A DNA stretch of 64,000 nucleotides from Variovorax sp. JS1663 (GCF_002157355.1 NZ_LYMK01000033.1:1-64000), one strand, 5' to 3'; shown: positions 8,593-19,813, counted from the first letter of the stretch. Program-made: numbers and translations. Notes: generated by a model not told the origin, from the letters alone.

Positions 8593-9246
8593 TCAGGCGG
8601 TTTGCCGAATCTGTTGCCCCAACTGCTGCTGCCACGCCTCGGGCCGGCCCAGCCAGGCGCTGGCATCGAGCCGTTCGAGGCGGCCGTCGCCACGGTCCAG
8701 TGCGAAGGTGGGAAAGCCGCTGCCCCCGGCGCGTGCCAGCAGCGTGCGGCTTGCCGCGATGTGTTGCCAGGTGGTTTCGGCGGTCTGCCGTGCATATTCG
8801 GCGTCGAAGCGGTCACCGTCGAGCCCGATGCCGGTCGCCAACTCGCGCAGCACCACCGCGTCCGCGATGCGGCGGCCTTCGACGTAGTGGGCGCGCTGCA
8901 GGCGGTGAAGCAGGTCGAGCCCGCGGCTGGCCAGCGCCTCGGCCGTCAGGATGGCGGTGGTCGGGGGCTCGGAATCCATCACAGCGGCCGAGTCGCGCAA
9001 CAGGCCGTCGAAGTAGGCCTCGCCGAAGGGCTGGCCGGTGAGCTGCGCGATCCGGCGGTCATGCGGGATCACGTAGTTGCGCCACTGGGCCGTGATGGGC
9101 CGCCGGTTCGGGCCGGTCATCATCCCGCCGCCATGCAGCGCGATGGCGAGGCCGGGCACCCTGCGCGCCGCTTCGACCAGCGGGGCGGCCGCGTAGCACC
9201 AGCCGCACAGCGGATCGAACACGTAGTGGATGGTGGTGGATGGCAT
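8593..9246 (-). CDS. DsbA family thioredoxin-fold oxidoreductase (FrnE-like)
   Basis: A 217-residue protein with the thioredoxin-fold active site CGWC at residues 14-17 (FDPLCGWCYAAAP) and an inserted helical domain as in DsbA/FrnE-type proteins. There is no signal peptide from the chosen ATG (9246), so it is probably cytoplasmic, unlike classical DsbA. A TAAGAT hexamer lies 7 nt before this ATG (9254-9259 on the other strand), again a leaderless layout. It is divergent from a LysR regulator that may control it. Confidence 0.85.
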   Translation of the reverse strand: MPSTTIHYVFDPLCGWCYAAAPLVEAARRVPGLAIALHGGGMMTGPNRRPITAQWRNYVIPHDRRIAQLTGQPFGEAYFDGLLRDSAAVMDSEPPTTAILTAEALASRGLDLLHRLQRAHYVEGRRIADAVVLRELATGIGLDGDRFDAEYARQTAETTWQHIAASRTLLARAGGSGFPTFALDRGDGRLERLDASAWLGRPEAWQQQLGQQIRQTA

Positions 9247-9288
9247 GGCACGGATCTTATGTTTCTCTATCCGAGCAAAAAACCGCAT

Positions 9289-9301
9289 ACCATGCAATGG
9301 T
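9289..9301. promoter_or_regulatory. Inverted repeat in divergent dsbA-like/LysR intergenic region
   Basis: ACCAT-GCA-ATGGT is a perfect 5-bp-arm palindrome lying between the two divergent starts (9246 and 9328). LysR regulators usually bind such sites between themselves and their divergent target. It does not fit the T-N11-A rule exactly, so this is only a candidate operator. Confidence 0.35.
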
Positions 9302-9327
9302 TTGTTGCTTCAATCGATCAGATTGCC

Positions 9328-10281
9328 ATGGACCGCATCACCGCCTCGCAGGTCTTCGTCAACGTCGCCGAGCGCGGCAGCATGACGGCCACGGCCGAGG
9401 CGCTGGACATGTCCCGCGCCATGGTCACGCGCTACCTGACGCACATGGAAGCCTGGGCCGGCGCCCGGCTGCTGCACCGGACCACCCGGCGCATCAGCCT
9501 CACGCCGGCGGGCGAGGAGACGCTGGCGCGCTGCCGCCAGATGCTGGAGATCGCAGGGCATATGCCAGTCGCCGCCGATGCGGCGGAAGACCTGCCGCGC
9601 GGCCTGCTGCGCCTGAGCTGCGCGCAATCGCTGGCCCACGACATCCTGGCCCCGGCCGTGGCGGCCTTCCTGCGCCTGCATCCGCAGACAGCGGTGGACC
9701 TGCAGATCAGCGACCGCATGGTCAACCTGGTGGAGGAGCGCATCGACCTCGCGATCCGCATCACCAACGACCTGGATCCGAATCTCATCGCGCGGCCGCT
9801 GGGCAGCTGCGGCTCGCTGGTGTGCGCCACGCCGGCCTACCTGGCGGCGCACGGCACGCCGCGCCTGCCGGAGGAGCTCGCGCTGCACAACTGCCTGACG
9901 CATTCCTACTTCGGCAAGAGCCTCTGGCAGTTCGAGCGGCAGGGCCACCAGGTCGCGGTGCCGGTGGGGGGCAATTTCAGCGCCAACGAATCGCAGGTGG
10001 TGCTGGCGGCCGCGCTCGAAGGCGCCGGCATCGCGATGCAGCCGGTGTACTCGGCCGCACCGCTGGTGGCGAGCGGGCGGCTGGTGGCGCTGCTGCCCGA
10101 GTGGCAGCCGCAGGCGCTGGGGGTCTATGGCGTCTACAGCTCGCGGCGCCAGATGCCGGCCGCGCTGCGCGCGATGCTCGATTTCCTGGTGGAACGCTTC
10201 AGCGACCCGCGCCACTGGCCGCCGTCGGGGCCTCCGGCCCGACGGCCCGGTACAGCGCGCGCACGAAGTCGGACTGCGTGA
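9328..10281 (+). CDS. LysR family transcriptional regulator
   Basis: A 317-residue LysR regulator (start MDRITASQVFVNVAERGS). The N-terminal HTH covers about 1-65 (MTATAEALDMSRAMVTRYL), followed by a periplasmic-binding-like effector domain of the CrgA/DsdC-like subgroup (IDLAIRITNDLDPNLIARPLG, LVCATPAYLA). An in-frame ATG at 9292 exists but falls inside the divergent control region. The C-terminal tail after residue about 295 is Pro/Arg-rich and overlaps the convergent CBS gene by 83 bp, so the tail is probably non-conserved. It is likely to regulate the divergent dsbA-like gene. Confidence 0.88.
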   Translation: MDRITASQVFVNVAERGSMTATAEALDMSRAMVTRYLTHMEAWAGARLLHRTTRRISLTPAGEETLARCRQMLEIAGHMPVAADAAEDLPRGLLRLSCAQSLAHDILAPAVAAFLRLHPQTAVDLQISDRMVNLVEERIDLAIRITNDLDPNLIARPLGSCGSLVCATPAYLAAHGTPRLPEELALHNCLTHSYFGKSLWQFERQGHQVAVPVGGNFSANESQVVLAAALEGAGIAMQPVYSAAPLVASGRLVALLPEWQPQALGVYGVYSSRRQMPAALRAMLDFLVERFSDPRHWPPSGPPARRPGTARARSRTA

Positions 10282-11362
10282 TCATGCCGATCAGGCGCCG
10301 TTCGGCGTCGATGATGGGGATGTGGTGGTGGCCGCCCTCGGAGAACAGCGGCACCAGCTCGACGATGGGCCGGTCCTCGCTGGCCACGCGCACCTGCCGC
10401 GTCATGATCTGGCCCACCACCTCGGGCTTGCTGGACATCACGGTGCGCGTGGCGCGGATGAAGTCGCGCAGCCGCCCGCCCAGGCCCTCGTGGTGCTCCA
10501 GGTCGATCTGGCGAAAGAAGTCGGCCTGCGTCACGATGCCCACCACGCGGCGGGTGCGGTCGGTCACCGGCAGCGCCTTGATGCGGCGCGCGTGCATCAG
10601 GGTCCAGGCCTCCTGCAGCGGCGTGCCGAACTCGGCCACCACCGGCTCGCGCGTCATGACGTCGGCGCAGCGCACGGTGCCGAGCCGGCGGCGGTAGGAC
10701 TCCAGCTCGGTCTCGCGGATCAGGGCCTCCAGGTCGTCGCGGCTGATGTCCAGCACCTGGTTGTAGCGGGCCAGCACGGCATCGACGTCGGCCGAGCTGA
10801 AGCGCGCATCGGCGGCCGGCGTGCGCGGGGCCAGCTGCACGTGGGGGTAGCGGCGCCCCGTCAGGCTGTTGTAGAGCACGCCGGCCAGCACGAGCAGGAC
10901 GGAATCTGCCAGCACCGGCTGGAGCGCGAAGGGGAAGTGGGTCGTGTGGTTCAGCGCCACCAGCAGCGCCACCGCGCCGCCGGGCGGATGCAGGCAGCGC
11001 AGCGCGAACATGAGCGCGATCGCGAGGGCCGTCGCGACGGGGCCGACCCAGAACGCGTCGGGCATCCACCGCGCGCAGGCCACGCCGACCAGCGCCGAGA
11101 ACATGTTGCCCGCGACCACCGGCCAGGGCTGCGCGAGCGGGCTCGCCGGCAGGGCGAAGACAAGCACGGCGCTGGCACCCAGGGGGGCGATCAGCCAGTG
11201 GCCATCGATGCCTGAGCCGGAGAGCTGCACCATCAGGGCGGTGATCAGCAGACCCAGCCCGGCGCCCGTCACGGCGCGCAGGCGTTCGCGTGCGTTGACG
11301 GCGGTGCGCGCAGGCAGCCAGGAGCGGGCAAAGGTCCGCAACGCCTCTCGACGACTGCTCAT
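10199..11362 (-). CDS. HPP family membrane protein with C-terminal CBS domain pair
   Basis: The 387-residue protein has an N-terminal HPP integral membrane domain with four segments (about 25-185; the family signature LRCLHPPGGAVAL is near 145) and a C-terminal pair of CBS domains (about 240-375; CADVMTREPVV and VGQIMTRQVRVA). HPP proteins are linked to nitrite transport in plastids and cyanobacteria; CBS domains usually sense adenine nucleotides. The start overlaps the stop of the upstream efflux gene in an ATGA arrangement at 11359-11362, so the two are translationally coupled. The longer frame reaching 12634 is an antisense-frame artefact of the efflux gene. Confidence 0.88.
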   Translation of the reverse strand: MSSRREALRTFARSWLPARTAVNARERLRAVTGAGLGLLITALMVQLSGSGIDGHWLIAPLGASAVLVFALPASPLAQPWPVVAGNMFSALVGVACARWMPDAFWVGPVATALAIALMFALRCLHPPGGAVALLVALNHTTHFPFALQPVLADSVLLVLAGVLYNSLTGRRYPHVQLAPRTPAADARFSSADVDAVLARYNQVLDISRDDLEALIRETELESYRRRLGTVRCADVMTREPVVAEFGTPLQEAWTLMHARRIKALPVTDRTRRVVGIVTQADFFRQIDLEHHEGLGGRLRDFIRATRTVMSSKPEVVGQIMTRQVRVASEDRPIVELVPLFSEGGHHHIPIIDAERRLIGMITQSDFVRALYRAVGPEAPTAASGAGR

Positions 11363-12597
11363 GCAAGCTCGCCGGCGACCCTGCGCCCTATTTCGGGCCA
11401 GCGGCCGTGCAGCCAGACCCAGGCCACGAGGCCCACGCTCATCATCCCGATGGAGGTCAGCGCCAGGGCCAGCGTGGAGTGCATCACCAGCGGCGCCACC
11501 ACCCCGGCCACGATGCCGTTGGCGGTGGAGCCGATCACGGCCTGCAGCGAGGAGGCCATTCCGCGGCGCTCGGGGTGCAGGTCGAGCACCAGCAGCGTGA
11601 CCACGGGCACCATCAGCGCCCAGCCGAAGGCGAAGACCGCCAGCGGCCACAGCGCCCAGGCCGGGTGCGGCGTGAAGAGGGCGTTGGCGATCACGTTGAC
11701 GACGGAGGTCAAGAGCATGATCAGGAAGCCGTCGCGGATCTGCCGCTTGGGCGCCACCTTGCCTGCCATGCGGCCGCTGGCCCATGCGCCGGCCATGATG
11801 CCGCCGATGGTCAGCAGGAAGAACCAGAAGAACTGGGTGGGCGCGAGTGCGAGGTGGTCGCCGAGGAAGGCGGGCGCGGCCAGCACGTAGAGGAACATGC
11901 CATTGAAGGGCACGCCGCTGGCGAGCGCGAGCAGCAGGAATCGTGGATCGGAGCACAGATTCCAGTAGCCGCGCATCAGGTGCCGAACTTCGAAGGGCTG
12001 GCGCTGGCTCTGGTGCAGCGTCTCCGGCAGCAGCTTGTAGTTGGCGGCGAACAGCACGACGCCCACCGCCACCAGGAACCAGAACACGCTGTGCCAGCCC
12101 AGGTGCACGAACAGGAAGCCGCCGATGATGGGCGCGATCGCCGGCGCGACGCCGAAGTAGATCGTGACCTGGCTCATCACCCGCTGCGCCTCGGCCGGCG
12201 GAAACATGTCGCGGATCACGGCACGCGAGACCACGATGCCGGCGCCGGTCGACAGGCCCTGCAGCGCGCGGAAGAACACCAGCTGGCCGATGCTCTGCGA
12301 CAGCGCGCAGCCCAGCGAGGCGAGGGTGAACACGGCCAGTCCCCACAGCACCACCGGCCGGCGGCCGAAGCTGTCGGACAGCGCGCCGTGGAACAGGTTC
12401 ATGAACGCGAAGCCGAACAGGTAGGCCGAGAGCGTCTGCTGCATCTGGGCCGGTGTCGCGCCGATGGAGGCGGCGATGCCCGAGAAGGCCGGGATGTAGG
12501 TGTCGATGGAGAAGGGGCCGAGCATGCCCAGCACCGCCAACAGCACGGCCAGCGCCCAGCGTGGGGCGTGCCAGAGTTTGTCGGCATCGGGGTTCAT
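11359..12597 (-). CDS. Bcr/CflA family multidrug efflux MFS transporter
   Basis: A 412-residue, 12-segment major facilitator protein. PFSIDTYIPAF near residue 30 and GALSDSFGRRPVVLWGL near 70-87 (motif A) are characteristic of the Bcr/CflA drug:proton antiporters, which export compounds such as bicyclomycin or chloramphenicol. The substrate here is unknown. It is followed, with a 4-nt overlap, by the HPP/CBS gene. Confidence 0.9.
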   Translation of the reverse strand: MNPDADKLWHAPRWALAVLLAVLGMLGPFSIDTYIPAFSGIAASIGATPAQMQQTLSAYLFGFAFMNLFHGALSDSFGRRPVVLWGLAVFTLASLGCALSQSIGQLVFFRALQGLSTGAGIVVSRAVIRDMFPPAEAQRVMSQVTIYFGVAPAIAPIIGGFLFVHLGWHSVFWFLVAVGVVLFAANYKLLPETLHQSQRQPFEVRHLMRGYWNLCSDPRFLLLALASGVPFNGMFLYVLAAPAFLGDHLALAPTQFFWFFLLTIGGIMAGAWASGRMAGKVAPKRQIRDGFLIMLLTSVVNVIANALFTPHPAWALWPLAVFAFGWALMVPVVTLLVLDLHPERRGMASSLQAVIGSTANGIVAGVVAPLVMHSTLALALTSIGMMSVGLVAWVWLHGRWPEIGRRVAGELA

Positions 12598-12632
12598 GCG
12601 GTGTGTCTCCGTTCTTCGAGGATGCGCGAGGC

Positions 12633-12672
12633 AAAAGAGAACGCCCGCTGCCGTGAGGCCAAGCGGGCGTTC
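12633..12672 (-). terminator. Rho-independent terminator of rpoD
   Basis: On the minus strand an 11-bp stem (GAACGCCCGCT / AGCGGGCGTTC, at 12662-12672 and 12639-12649) is followed by TCTTTTG. It lies 18 nt past the rpoD stop and before the efflux gene. Confidence 0.82.
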
Positions 12673-12689
12673 CGGGGATCCGCTAGGGA

Positions 12690-15029
<2,340 letters not shown>

Positions 15030-15341
15030 ACGACCTCGTGCAACAAGATGAACCAAACGCAAATCACAGGCGCCAACAACCCGGCGCGGGGCGGAGCACA
15101 AAAAACAAGGGGCGAAGAGACGAAGAGGCGGCAGGTCCTCGAACGCTCTTCAAAAGACAAGATGTCGGGCGAACATTTGGTGTGCAGTCCTTGCGGATAT
15201 TGACCCGTATTCCGATGTGGACTCATCGGAAAGTGCATTGCGCGTCGGATCGGCCCGGAGGTGCTGCTGTCGCTCTTGCCTTAATTTCGCCATTTGGCGA
15301 AGCCTTTAATTATAGCGTGTTGCGTATTTTTCAAGCAAGTT
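15030..15341 (-). promoter_or_regulatory. rpoD promoter and about 270-nt leader
   Basis: On the minus strand, TTGCTT (15338-15333) and TATAAT (15314-15309) are separated by 18 nt, giving a strong sigma-70 promoter directly after the dnaG stop. The predicted start is near 15301, leaving a long leader. A perfect inverted repeat TTCGCC-N4-GGCGAA (15286-15301) covers the first transcribed bases and could be an operator or an early RNA hairpin. I see no ORF or riboswitch motif in the rest of the leader. Confidence 0.7.
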
Positions 15342-17225
15342 TCAACGCGGATGAAGCCGTGCGCGCAGCTCCAGTCGGCGGATTTCCAGCGCTTTGTACC
15401 GCTCCAGCGCATGCGGATCGCTGCCCACGGCGGCGATCGCCTCGCTCTGCTGGGCCTTGAGCTGGTCGTCCAGCATGAAATCGAGGACGTTGCGCAGTTC
15501 GCGCGCGGCTTCCGCTGCCTCGTCGCCCTCGGGATCGGCGATCGGGCCGCCGTCGGGGCCCGTCATGGCGCGTAGCGCCAGCGCCTCGAAGTCCTGGCCT
15601 CGCAGGCCTTCCCGCAGTGCCGCCCAGGGCAGGACGCCGTGTTCGTGCAACTGGCTGTCCAACCAGGCGAAGAGCTGCCCATGCTCGCCCGGCAGCTCGC
15701 ACAGCAAGGCGTGCAACTCGTGCGACATGGCTTCCCATTCCGCCATGTTGGACAACAGGAGGCGCGCTGCCACGTCGGCCCGTCCCGGGGGCAGGGTGCG
15801 GCCGCGGGACGGCGGGCGCGGGGCGCCGCCGCGGCGGGGAGCGTAGCGGCCTTCCGGCGGGCGGGTGGGGCCGTCGCGCCGTTCGCGCGGCCCGGCGCTG
15901 GGGTGGCGGGCTGCGGCCGAAGGCTCCCAGAGCCCGGCCAGCTCCGGGCCGCTCAGCTGGACCATCTCGGCGATTTCCGAGAGCAATTGCCGCTTGAGTG
16001 CGCCCTCCGGCAGCGCCGTCCAGAGCGGCCGGGCGTTGCTGGCCATGTGGGCCCGCCCCTCGGCGGACCCCAGATCGCAGCCCTCGCGGGCGGCCTCGAC
16101 CATGAAGCGGCTGAGTGGCGTGGCCTCGCCGACAAAGCGCGCGAAGGCCTCGGCGCCGAACTCGCGGATGAAGCTGTCGGGGTCGTGCTCGGCCGGCAGG
16201 AACAGGAACTTCACGCTGCGCACGTCGGTGGCGTAGGGGAGGGCGCCGTCCAGTGCCTTGCGCGCGGCGCGCCGCCCGGCGGCATCGCCGTCGAAGCTGA
16301 ACACCACCGATTCGGTGAAGCGGAAAAGCTTCTGCACGTGTTCCGTGGTGCAGGCCGTGCCCAGCGTGGCCACCGCGTTGGGGAAGCCGAGCTGGGCCAG
16401 CGCCACCACGTCCATGTAGCCCTCGGTCACCAGCGCGTAGCCGCGCTCGCGGAAGGCGGCACGGGCCTCGTACAGGCCATAGAGTTCGCGGCCCTTGCTG
16501 AAGACCGGGGTCTCGGGCGAGTTCAGGTACTTGGGCTTCTCGTCGCCCAGCACCCGGCCGCCGAAGCCAATGCACTCGCCCTTGACGTTGCGGATCGGGA
16601 ACATCACACGGTCCCGGAAGCGGTCGTAGCGCTTGCCTTCGCGGTTCTCCTCGGCCTCGCCGGCGATCACCAAACCGCTTTCGGTCAGGAGCGGATCGTC
16701 GTAGTCCGGGAACACGCTGGCCAGGGTGCGCCAGCCCGGCGGCGCATAGCCGATGCCGAAGCGGCGGGCAATCTCGCCCGACAGTCCGCGGCCCTTGAGG
16801 TAGTCGACCGCCGTCTTCGATTGGCGAAGCTGCCGGCGGTAGGCCTCGCCCGCCTTCTCGAGCACCTCGGACAGGGTCGCCTGCTTCTGCCGCTGCCCGG
16901 CGGCGCGGGCGCGTTCTTCGGGCGAGGCGTCGTCCTCGGGCACCTGCAGGCCGTACTGGCCGGCCAGGTCGTGCACCGCCTCGACGAAGCCCATGCCGGC
17001 ATGCTCCATCAGGAAGCCGATCGCGTTGCCGTGCGCCCCGCAGCCGAAGCAGTGGTAGAACTGCTTGGTCGGGCTGACCGAAAACGAGGGGGACTTCTCG
17101 CCGTGAAAGGGGCACAGCCCCATGAAATTGGCGCCGGCCTTCTTCAGCTGGACGTAGCGCCCGACGATCTCGACCACGTCGGCGCGCGCGATCAGTTCCT
17201 GGATGAAAGAGGCGGGGATGGTCAT
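15342..17225 (-). CDS. dnaG: DNA primase DnaG
   Basis: A 627-residue primase. The CHC2 zinc-binding domain is at the N-terminus (CPFHGEKSPSF at about 38, and HCFGCGAHGNAI), followed by the RNA polymerase core with a TOPRIM fold (LVTEGYMDVVAL and VVFSFDGDAAGRRAA acidic motifs) and a C-terminal helicase-binding domain. It makes RNA primers and docks on DnaB, which is encoded at the other end of this window. I chose ATG 17225 (MTIPASFIQ); ATG 17243 would add six residues. dnaG-rpoD is the macromolecular synthesis order, but rpsU is not next to it. Confidence 0.97.
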   Translation of the reverse strand: MTIPASFIQELIARADVVEIVGRYVQLKKAGANFMGLCPFHGEKSPSFSVSPTKQFYHCFGCGAHGNAIGFLMEHAGMGFVEAVHDLAGQYGLQVPEDDASPEERARAAGQRQKQATLSEVLEKAGEAYRRQLRQSKTAVDYLKGRGLSGEIARRFGIGYAPPGWRTLASVFPDYDDPLLTESGLVIAGEAEENREGKRYDRFRDRVMFPIRNVKGECIGFGGRVLGDEKPKYLNSPETPVFSKGRELYGLYEARAAFRERGYALVTEGYMDVVALAQLGFPNAVATLGTACTTEHVQKLFRFTESVVFSFDGDAAGRRAARKALDGALPYATDVRSVKFLFLPAEHDPDSFIREFGAEAFARFVGEATPLSRFMVEAAREGCDLGSAEGRAHMASNARPLWTALPEGALKRQLLSEIAEMVQLSGPELAGLWEPSAAARHPSAGPRERRDGPTRPPEGRYAPRRGGAPRPPSRGRTLPPGRADVAARLLLSNMAEWEAMSHELHALLCELPGEHGQLFAWLDSQLHEHGVLPWAALREGLRGQDFEALALRAMTGPDGGPIADPEGDEAAEAARELRNVLDFMLDDQLKAQQSEAIAAVGSDPHALERYKALEIRRLELRARLHPR

Positions 17226-17315
17226 GTAGGCGGAGAGCGGCAAATCATACGCAAGACCTCATGCCGGCACGGGCCGGCGGCATACTGGGTGCTTCGAATC
17301 CCGCGCCGCATTCGC

Positions 17316-18269
17316 ATGATTCGCCACACCGCCCACCACACAGTGCCTTTGCTGCGCCATCCTCTCCCGTTCGCCTGGGAGGCGGTCAAGGCGTTCCGAG
17401 CCAACCAGGGGCTGCTGCTCGCGGGCGCGGTCGCGTACTACGCGCTGCTGTCGATCGTGCCGATCCTGATCCTGAGCGTCATTGCGATGTCGCACTTCCT
17501 CGACCAGGCGGAACTCCTGAGCTCGGTGGGCCGCTACTTGGAGTGGCTGCTGCCGGGCCAGTCACGGGCCATCGTTGCCGAGTTGTCGAACTTTCTGGAC
17601 CATCGCGATGTGATGGGGCCGGTGTTGCTGGTGACGATGATCTTCTTCAGCTCGCTGGCCTTCACCGTGCTCGAAAGCGCGATGGCGGTGATCTTTCATC
17701 ACCGCAAGGCCGACCATTCGCGGCACTTCCTGATTTCGGCGGTCATGCCCTACCTTTACATCCTCTGTCTGTGCGTCGGCTTGCTGCTGGTCACGTTGGT
17801 GGCGGGTGCGCTGCAGGTGATCGGGCAGGAAAGCGTCGAGCTGTTCGGCCGTCGCTGGTCCCTGTCGGGCGTTTCGGGGGTGCTGCTGTATCTGCTCGGG
17901 CTGAGTGGCGAGATCTTCATGCTGACCTCGCTCTACCTGGTGATGCCCGTGGGTCGGCTGCGGCTGCGTCACGCATTGCTGGGCGGTGTGACCGCAGCGC
18001 TGCTCTGGGAGGTCACGCGCCGCTTGCTGGTGCTGTATTTCGCCACGCTGTCGCAGGTCAACGTGGTGTACGGGTCTCTGACAACTGCGATCGTGGTGCT
18101 GCTGAGCCTGGAGATCGCCGCCACGCTGGTGCTCTTCGGTGCCCAGGTGATCGCGCAGTACGAGCGCCTCGAGCGCACAGGAAGCGCGAAACCGATCCCG
18201 GGCGAGATCGCGGCGGTCAGCGCGGCGCCAGGCGGATCGCCCCGTCGAGCCGGATCACCTCGCCGTTGA
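17316..18269 (+). CDS. YihY/BrkB family inner-membrane protein
   Basis: A 317-residue protein with six predicted membrane segments (first GLLLAGAVAYYALLSIVPIL at about 32-51) and the YihY family signature around SIVPILILSVIA. The family was once called BrkB or RNase BN, but its function is undefined. Start ATG 17316 is supported by the family's short cytoplasmic N-terminus. The gene diverges from dnaG. Its Arg/Pro-rich last 18 codons overlap the convergent SDR gene by 53 bp. Confidence 0.85.
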   Translation: MIRHTAHHTVPLLRHPLPFAWEAVKAFRANQGLLLAGAVAYYALLSIVPILILSVIAMSHFLDQAELLSSVGRYLEWLLPGQSRAIVAELSNFLDHRDVMGPVLLVTMIFFSSLAFTVLESAMAVIFHHRKADHSRHFLISAVMPYLYILCLCVGLLLVTLVAGALQVIGQESVELFGRRWSLSGVSGVLLYLLGLSGEIFMLTSLYLVMPVGRLRLRHALLGGVTAALLWEVTRRLLVLYFATLSQVNVVYGSLTTAIVVLLSLEIAATLVLFGAQVIAQYERLERTGSAKPIPGEIAAVSAAPGGSPRRAGSPRR

Positions 18270-18975
18270 GCATGTCGTTCTCGATGATGTGCCTGGCCAG
18301 CCTGGCGTAGTCCTCGGGAGTGCCCAGGCGCGAGGGGAAGGGCACGCTGGCGGCCAGGGCGTCCTGCACCTCCTGGGGCATGCCGAACAGCATCGGCGTG
18401 CCGAAGATGCCGGGTGCGATCGTCATGTTGCGGATGCCGTTGCGCGCCAGGTCACGCGCGATCGGCAGCGTCATGCCGACCACGCCGCCCTTGGAGGCGC
18501 TGTAGGCGGCCTGGCCGATCTGGCCGTCGTACGCCGCGACGGACGCAGTGGAGATCAGCACGCCGCGCTCGCCGGTGGATTCGGGCTCGTTCTTCGCCAT
18601 GGCATCGGCTGCCAGGCGAATCATGTTGAAGGTGCCGATCAGGTTGACGGTCACTGTCTTGCTGAACACCGCCAGAGCATGCGGCCCGTTCTTGCCTACC
18701 GTCTTCTCGGCTGGCGCGATGCCCGCGCAGTTCACCAGGCCGACCAGCTTGCCCAGCTTCAGCGCCGCGGCTACCGCGGCTTGCCCGTCGGCTTCCTGGC
18801 TCACGTCGCACTTCACGAAGACGCCGCCGATGTCCTTGGCGACCGCCGCGCCCTTGTCCGCCTGCATGTCGGCGATGACCACTTTGCCGCCGTTCGCGGC
18901 CAGCATGCGCGCCGTGCCCTCGCCCAGACCCGACGCGCCGCCGGTGACGATGAAAACCTTGCCTTCGATCTGCAT
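18217..18975 (-). CDS. SDR family dehydrogenase (3-hydroxyacyl-CoA dehydrogenase, HSD10-like)
   Basis: A 252-residue classical short-chain dehydrogenase. The cofactor motif TGGASGLG is at 11-18, NCAG at 82-85, and the catalytic Ser145, Tyr158 and Lys162 (YSASK) are in place. The overall sequence, including FIVTGGASGLGEGTARML and the PFPSRLGTPEDYA end, resembles type II 3-hydroxyacyl-CoA dehydrogenases (HSD17B10-like), which oxidise 3-hydroxyacyl-CoAs in fatty acid or branched-chain breakdown. It lies downstream of the phasin terminator and probably has its own promoter. Confidence 0.85.
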   Translation of the reverse strand: MQIEGKVFIVTGGASGLGEGTARMLAANGGKVVIADMQADKGAAVAKDIGGVFVKCDVSQEADGQAAVAAALKLGKLVGLVNCAGIAPAEKTVGKNGPHALAVFSKTVTVNLIGTFNMIRLAADAMAKNEPESTGERGVLISTASVAAYDGQIGQAAYSASKGGVVGMTLPIARDLARNGIRNMTIAPGIFGTPMLFGMPQEVQDALAASVPFPSRLGTPEDYARLARHIIENDMLNGEVIRLDGAIRLAPR

Positions 18976-19023
18976 GTGCTCAGCTCCTCAATGAATCCGT
19001 TCGTCCAGTGATCATAGAGCGCA

Positions 19024-19053
19024 CAAAAAGAAGCCCCGTCCGAAGGCGGGGCT
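19024..19053 (-). terminator. Rho-independent terminator of phasin gene
   Basis: On the minus strand AGCCCCG and CGGGGCT (19053-19047 and 19038-19032) pair, followed by TTCTTTTTG. It lies 66 nt past the phasin stop and just before the SDR start. Confidence 0.85.
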
Positions 19054-19118
19054 CTGAATTGGATCCCGAAGGACCCAAGGAGACAATCGTTGTCCGCGCG
19101 AAGCGCGGCTTTTTATGT

Positions 19119-19676
19119 TCAGGCGGCGCGCTTGCGGGCAGCGGTGGCGGTCTTGGCAGCGTTCACGGCCGTGTTCGAAACGGCCTGGAAGTTCGCTTCG
19201 GCGACGTCGCTGGCCTGCTTGACGGCCTTCTGGACCGATTCGAAAGCGTTGTTGGCGGCGGCCACGGCGCTCTTCATCACGGCGACGGCGGTTTCCGAGC
19301 CGGCGGGGGCGTTCTTGGCGGCGCTGTCGACCAGGCCGACGAAGGCTTGCTGGCTTTCAGCGACCTTGGCTTCGAAAGCCTTGGAGAACTCGGCGCCGGT
19401 GCCTTGGGCGATTTCATACAGGTGACGGCTGTAGGCGGCGGTCTTCTCGGCCAGGGGCTGGAACAGGCCGGCTTGCAGAGCCAGCAGTTCTTGCGCGTCC
19501 TTGACGCTCAGCAGGGCCTGGGCGGTGCCGGCGGCTTCGGACAGGGCAGCCTTGGAGGCGGTCACGTTCAGTTCGACCAGCTTTTCGACGCCTTCGAAAG
19601 CCTTGGTGGTGAGGCCGAACAGGGTTTCGACGTTGGCCTTGTGCGAGGCGATGATTTGGTCAGCGGTCAGTGCCAT
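19119..19676 (-). CDS. Phasin family protein (PhaP-like PHA granule protein)
   Basis: A 185-residue, almost entirely helical protein rich in Ala, Lys and Glu, with the phasin start ALTADQIIASHKANVETLFGL and the family block FEGVEKLVELNVTASKAALSE. It ends with a Lys/Arg/Ala tail typical of DNA- or granule-binding phasins. Phasins coat polyhydroxyalkanoate granules and help to control their size. No PHA synthase is present in the window. It is expressed as a single gene between a clear promoter and a clear terminator. Confidence 0.93.
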   Translation of the reverse strand: MALTADQIIASHKANVETLFGLTTKAFEGVEKLVELNVTASKAALSEAAGTAQALLSVKDAQELLALQAGLFQPLAEKTAAYSRHLYEIAQGTGAEFSKAFEAKVAESQQAFVGLVDSAAKNAPAGSETAVAVMKSAVAAANNAFESVQKAVKQASDVAEANFQAVSNTAVNAAKTATAARKRAA

Positions 19677-19739
19677 GTGGAAGCTCCAGTAGAAATGATG
19701 AGGAAGGGAATCACGTTGAGCTGCCCCTCTTCATTTATG

Positions 19740-19813
19740 TTGCGGCGCAGCATGACGCGAAGTATAGGGACGCACGCGGCGCTCTCCAAGTCATTTTTGT
19801 TGCTGTGCAGCAA
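19740..19813 (-). promoter_or_regulatory. Phasin promoter with flanking palindromes (possible PhaR sites)
   Basis: On the minus strand TTGGAG (19789-19784) and TATACT (19766-19761) are 17 nt apart, giving a clean sigma-70 promoter with a leader of about 78 nt. A palindrome TTGCTG-TG-CAGCAA lies just upstream at 19800-19813, and CTGC-GCC-GCAA lies near the start site at 19740-19750. PhaR repressors in PHA producers bind CTGC-N3/4-GCAG-like sites near phasin promoters, so PhaR control is plausible. Confidence 0.5.

Noticed and set aside
10199..12634. Apparent 811-residue fusion of an N-terminal domain to the HPP/CBS protein
   Set aside because: The N-terminal 424 codons are an out-of-frame reading of the Bcr/CflA gene, which has its own intact frame and a 4-nt overlap with the HPP gene.
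15639..17315. Long plus-strand frame running into the YihY gene
   Set aside because: The first 559 codons are antisense to dnaG. Only the part from the ATG at 17316 looks like protein.
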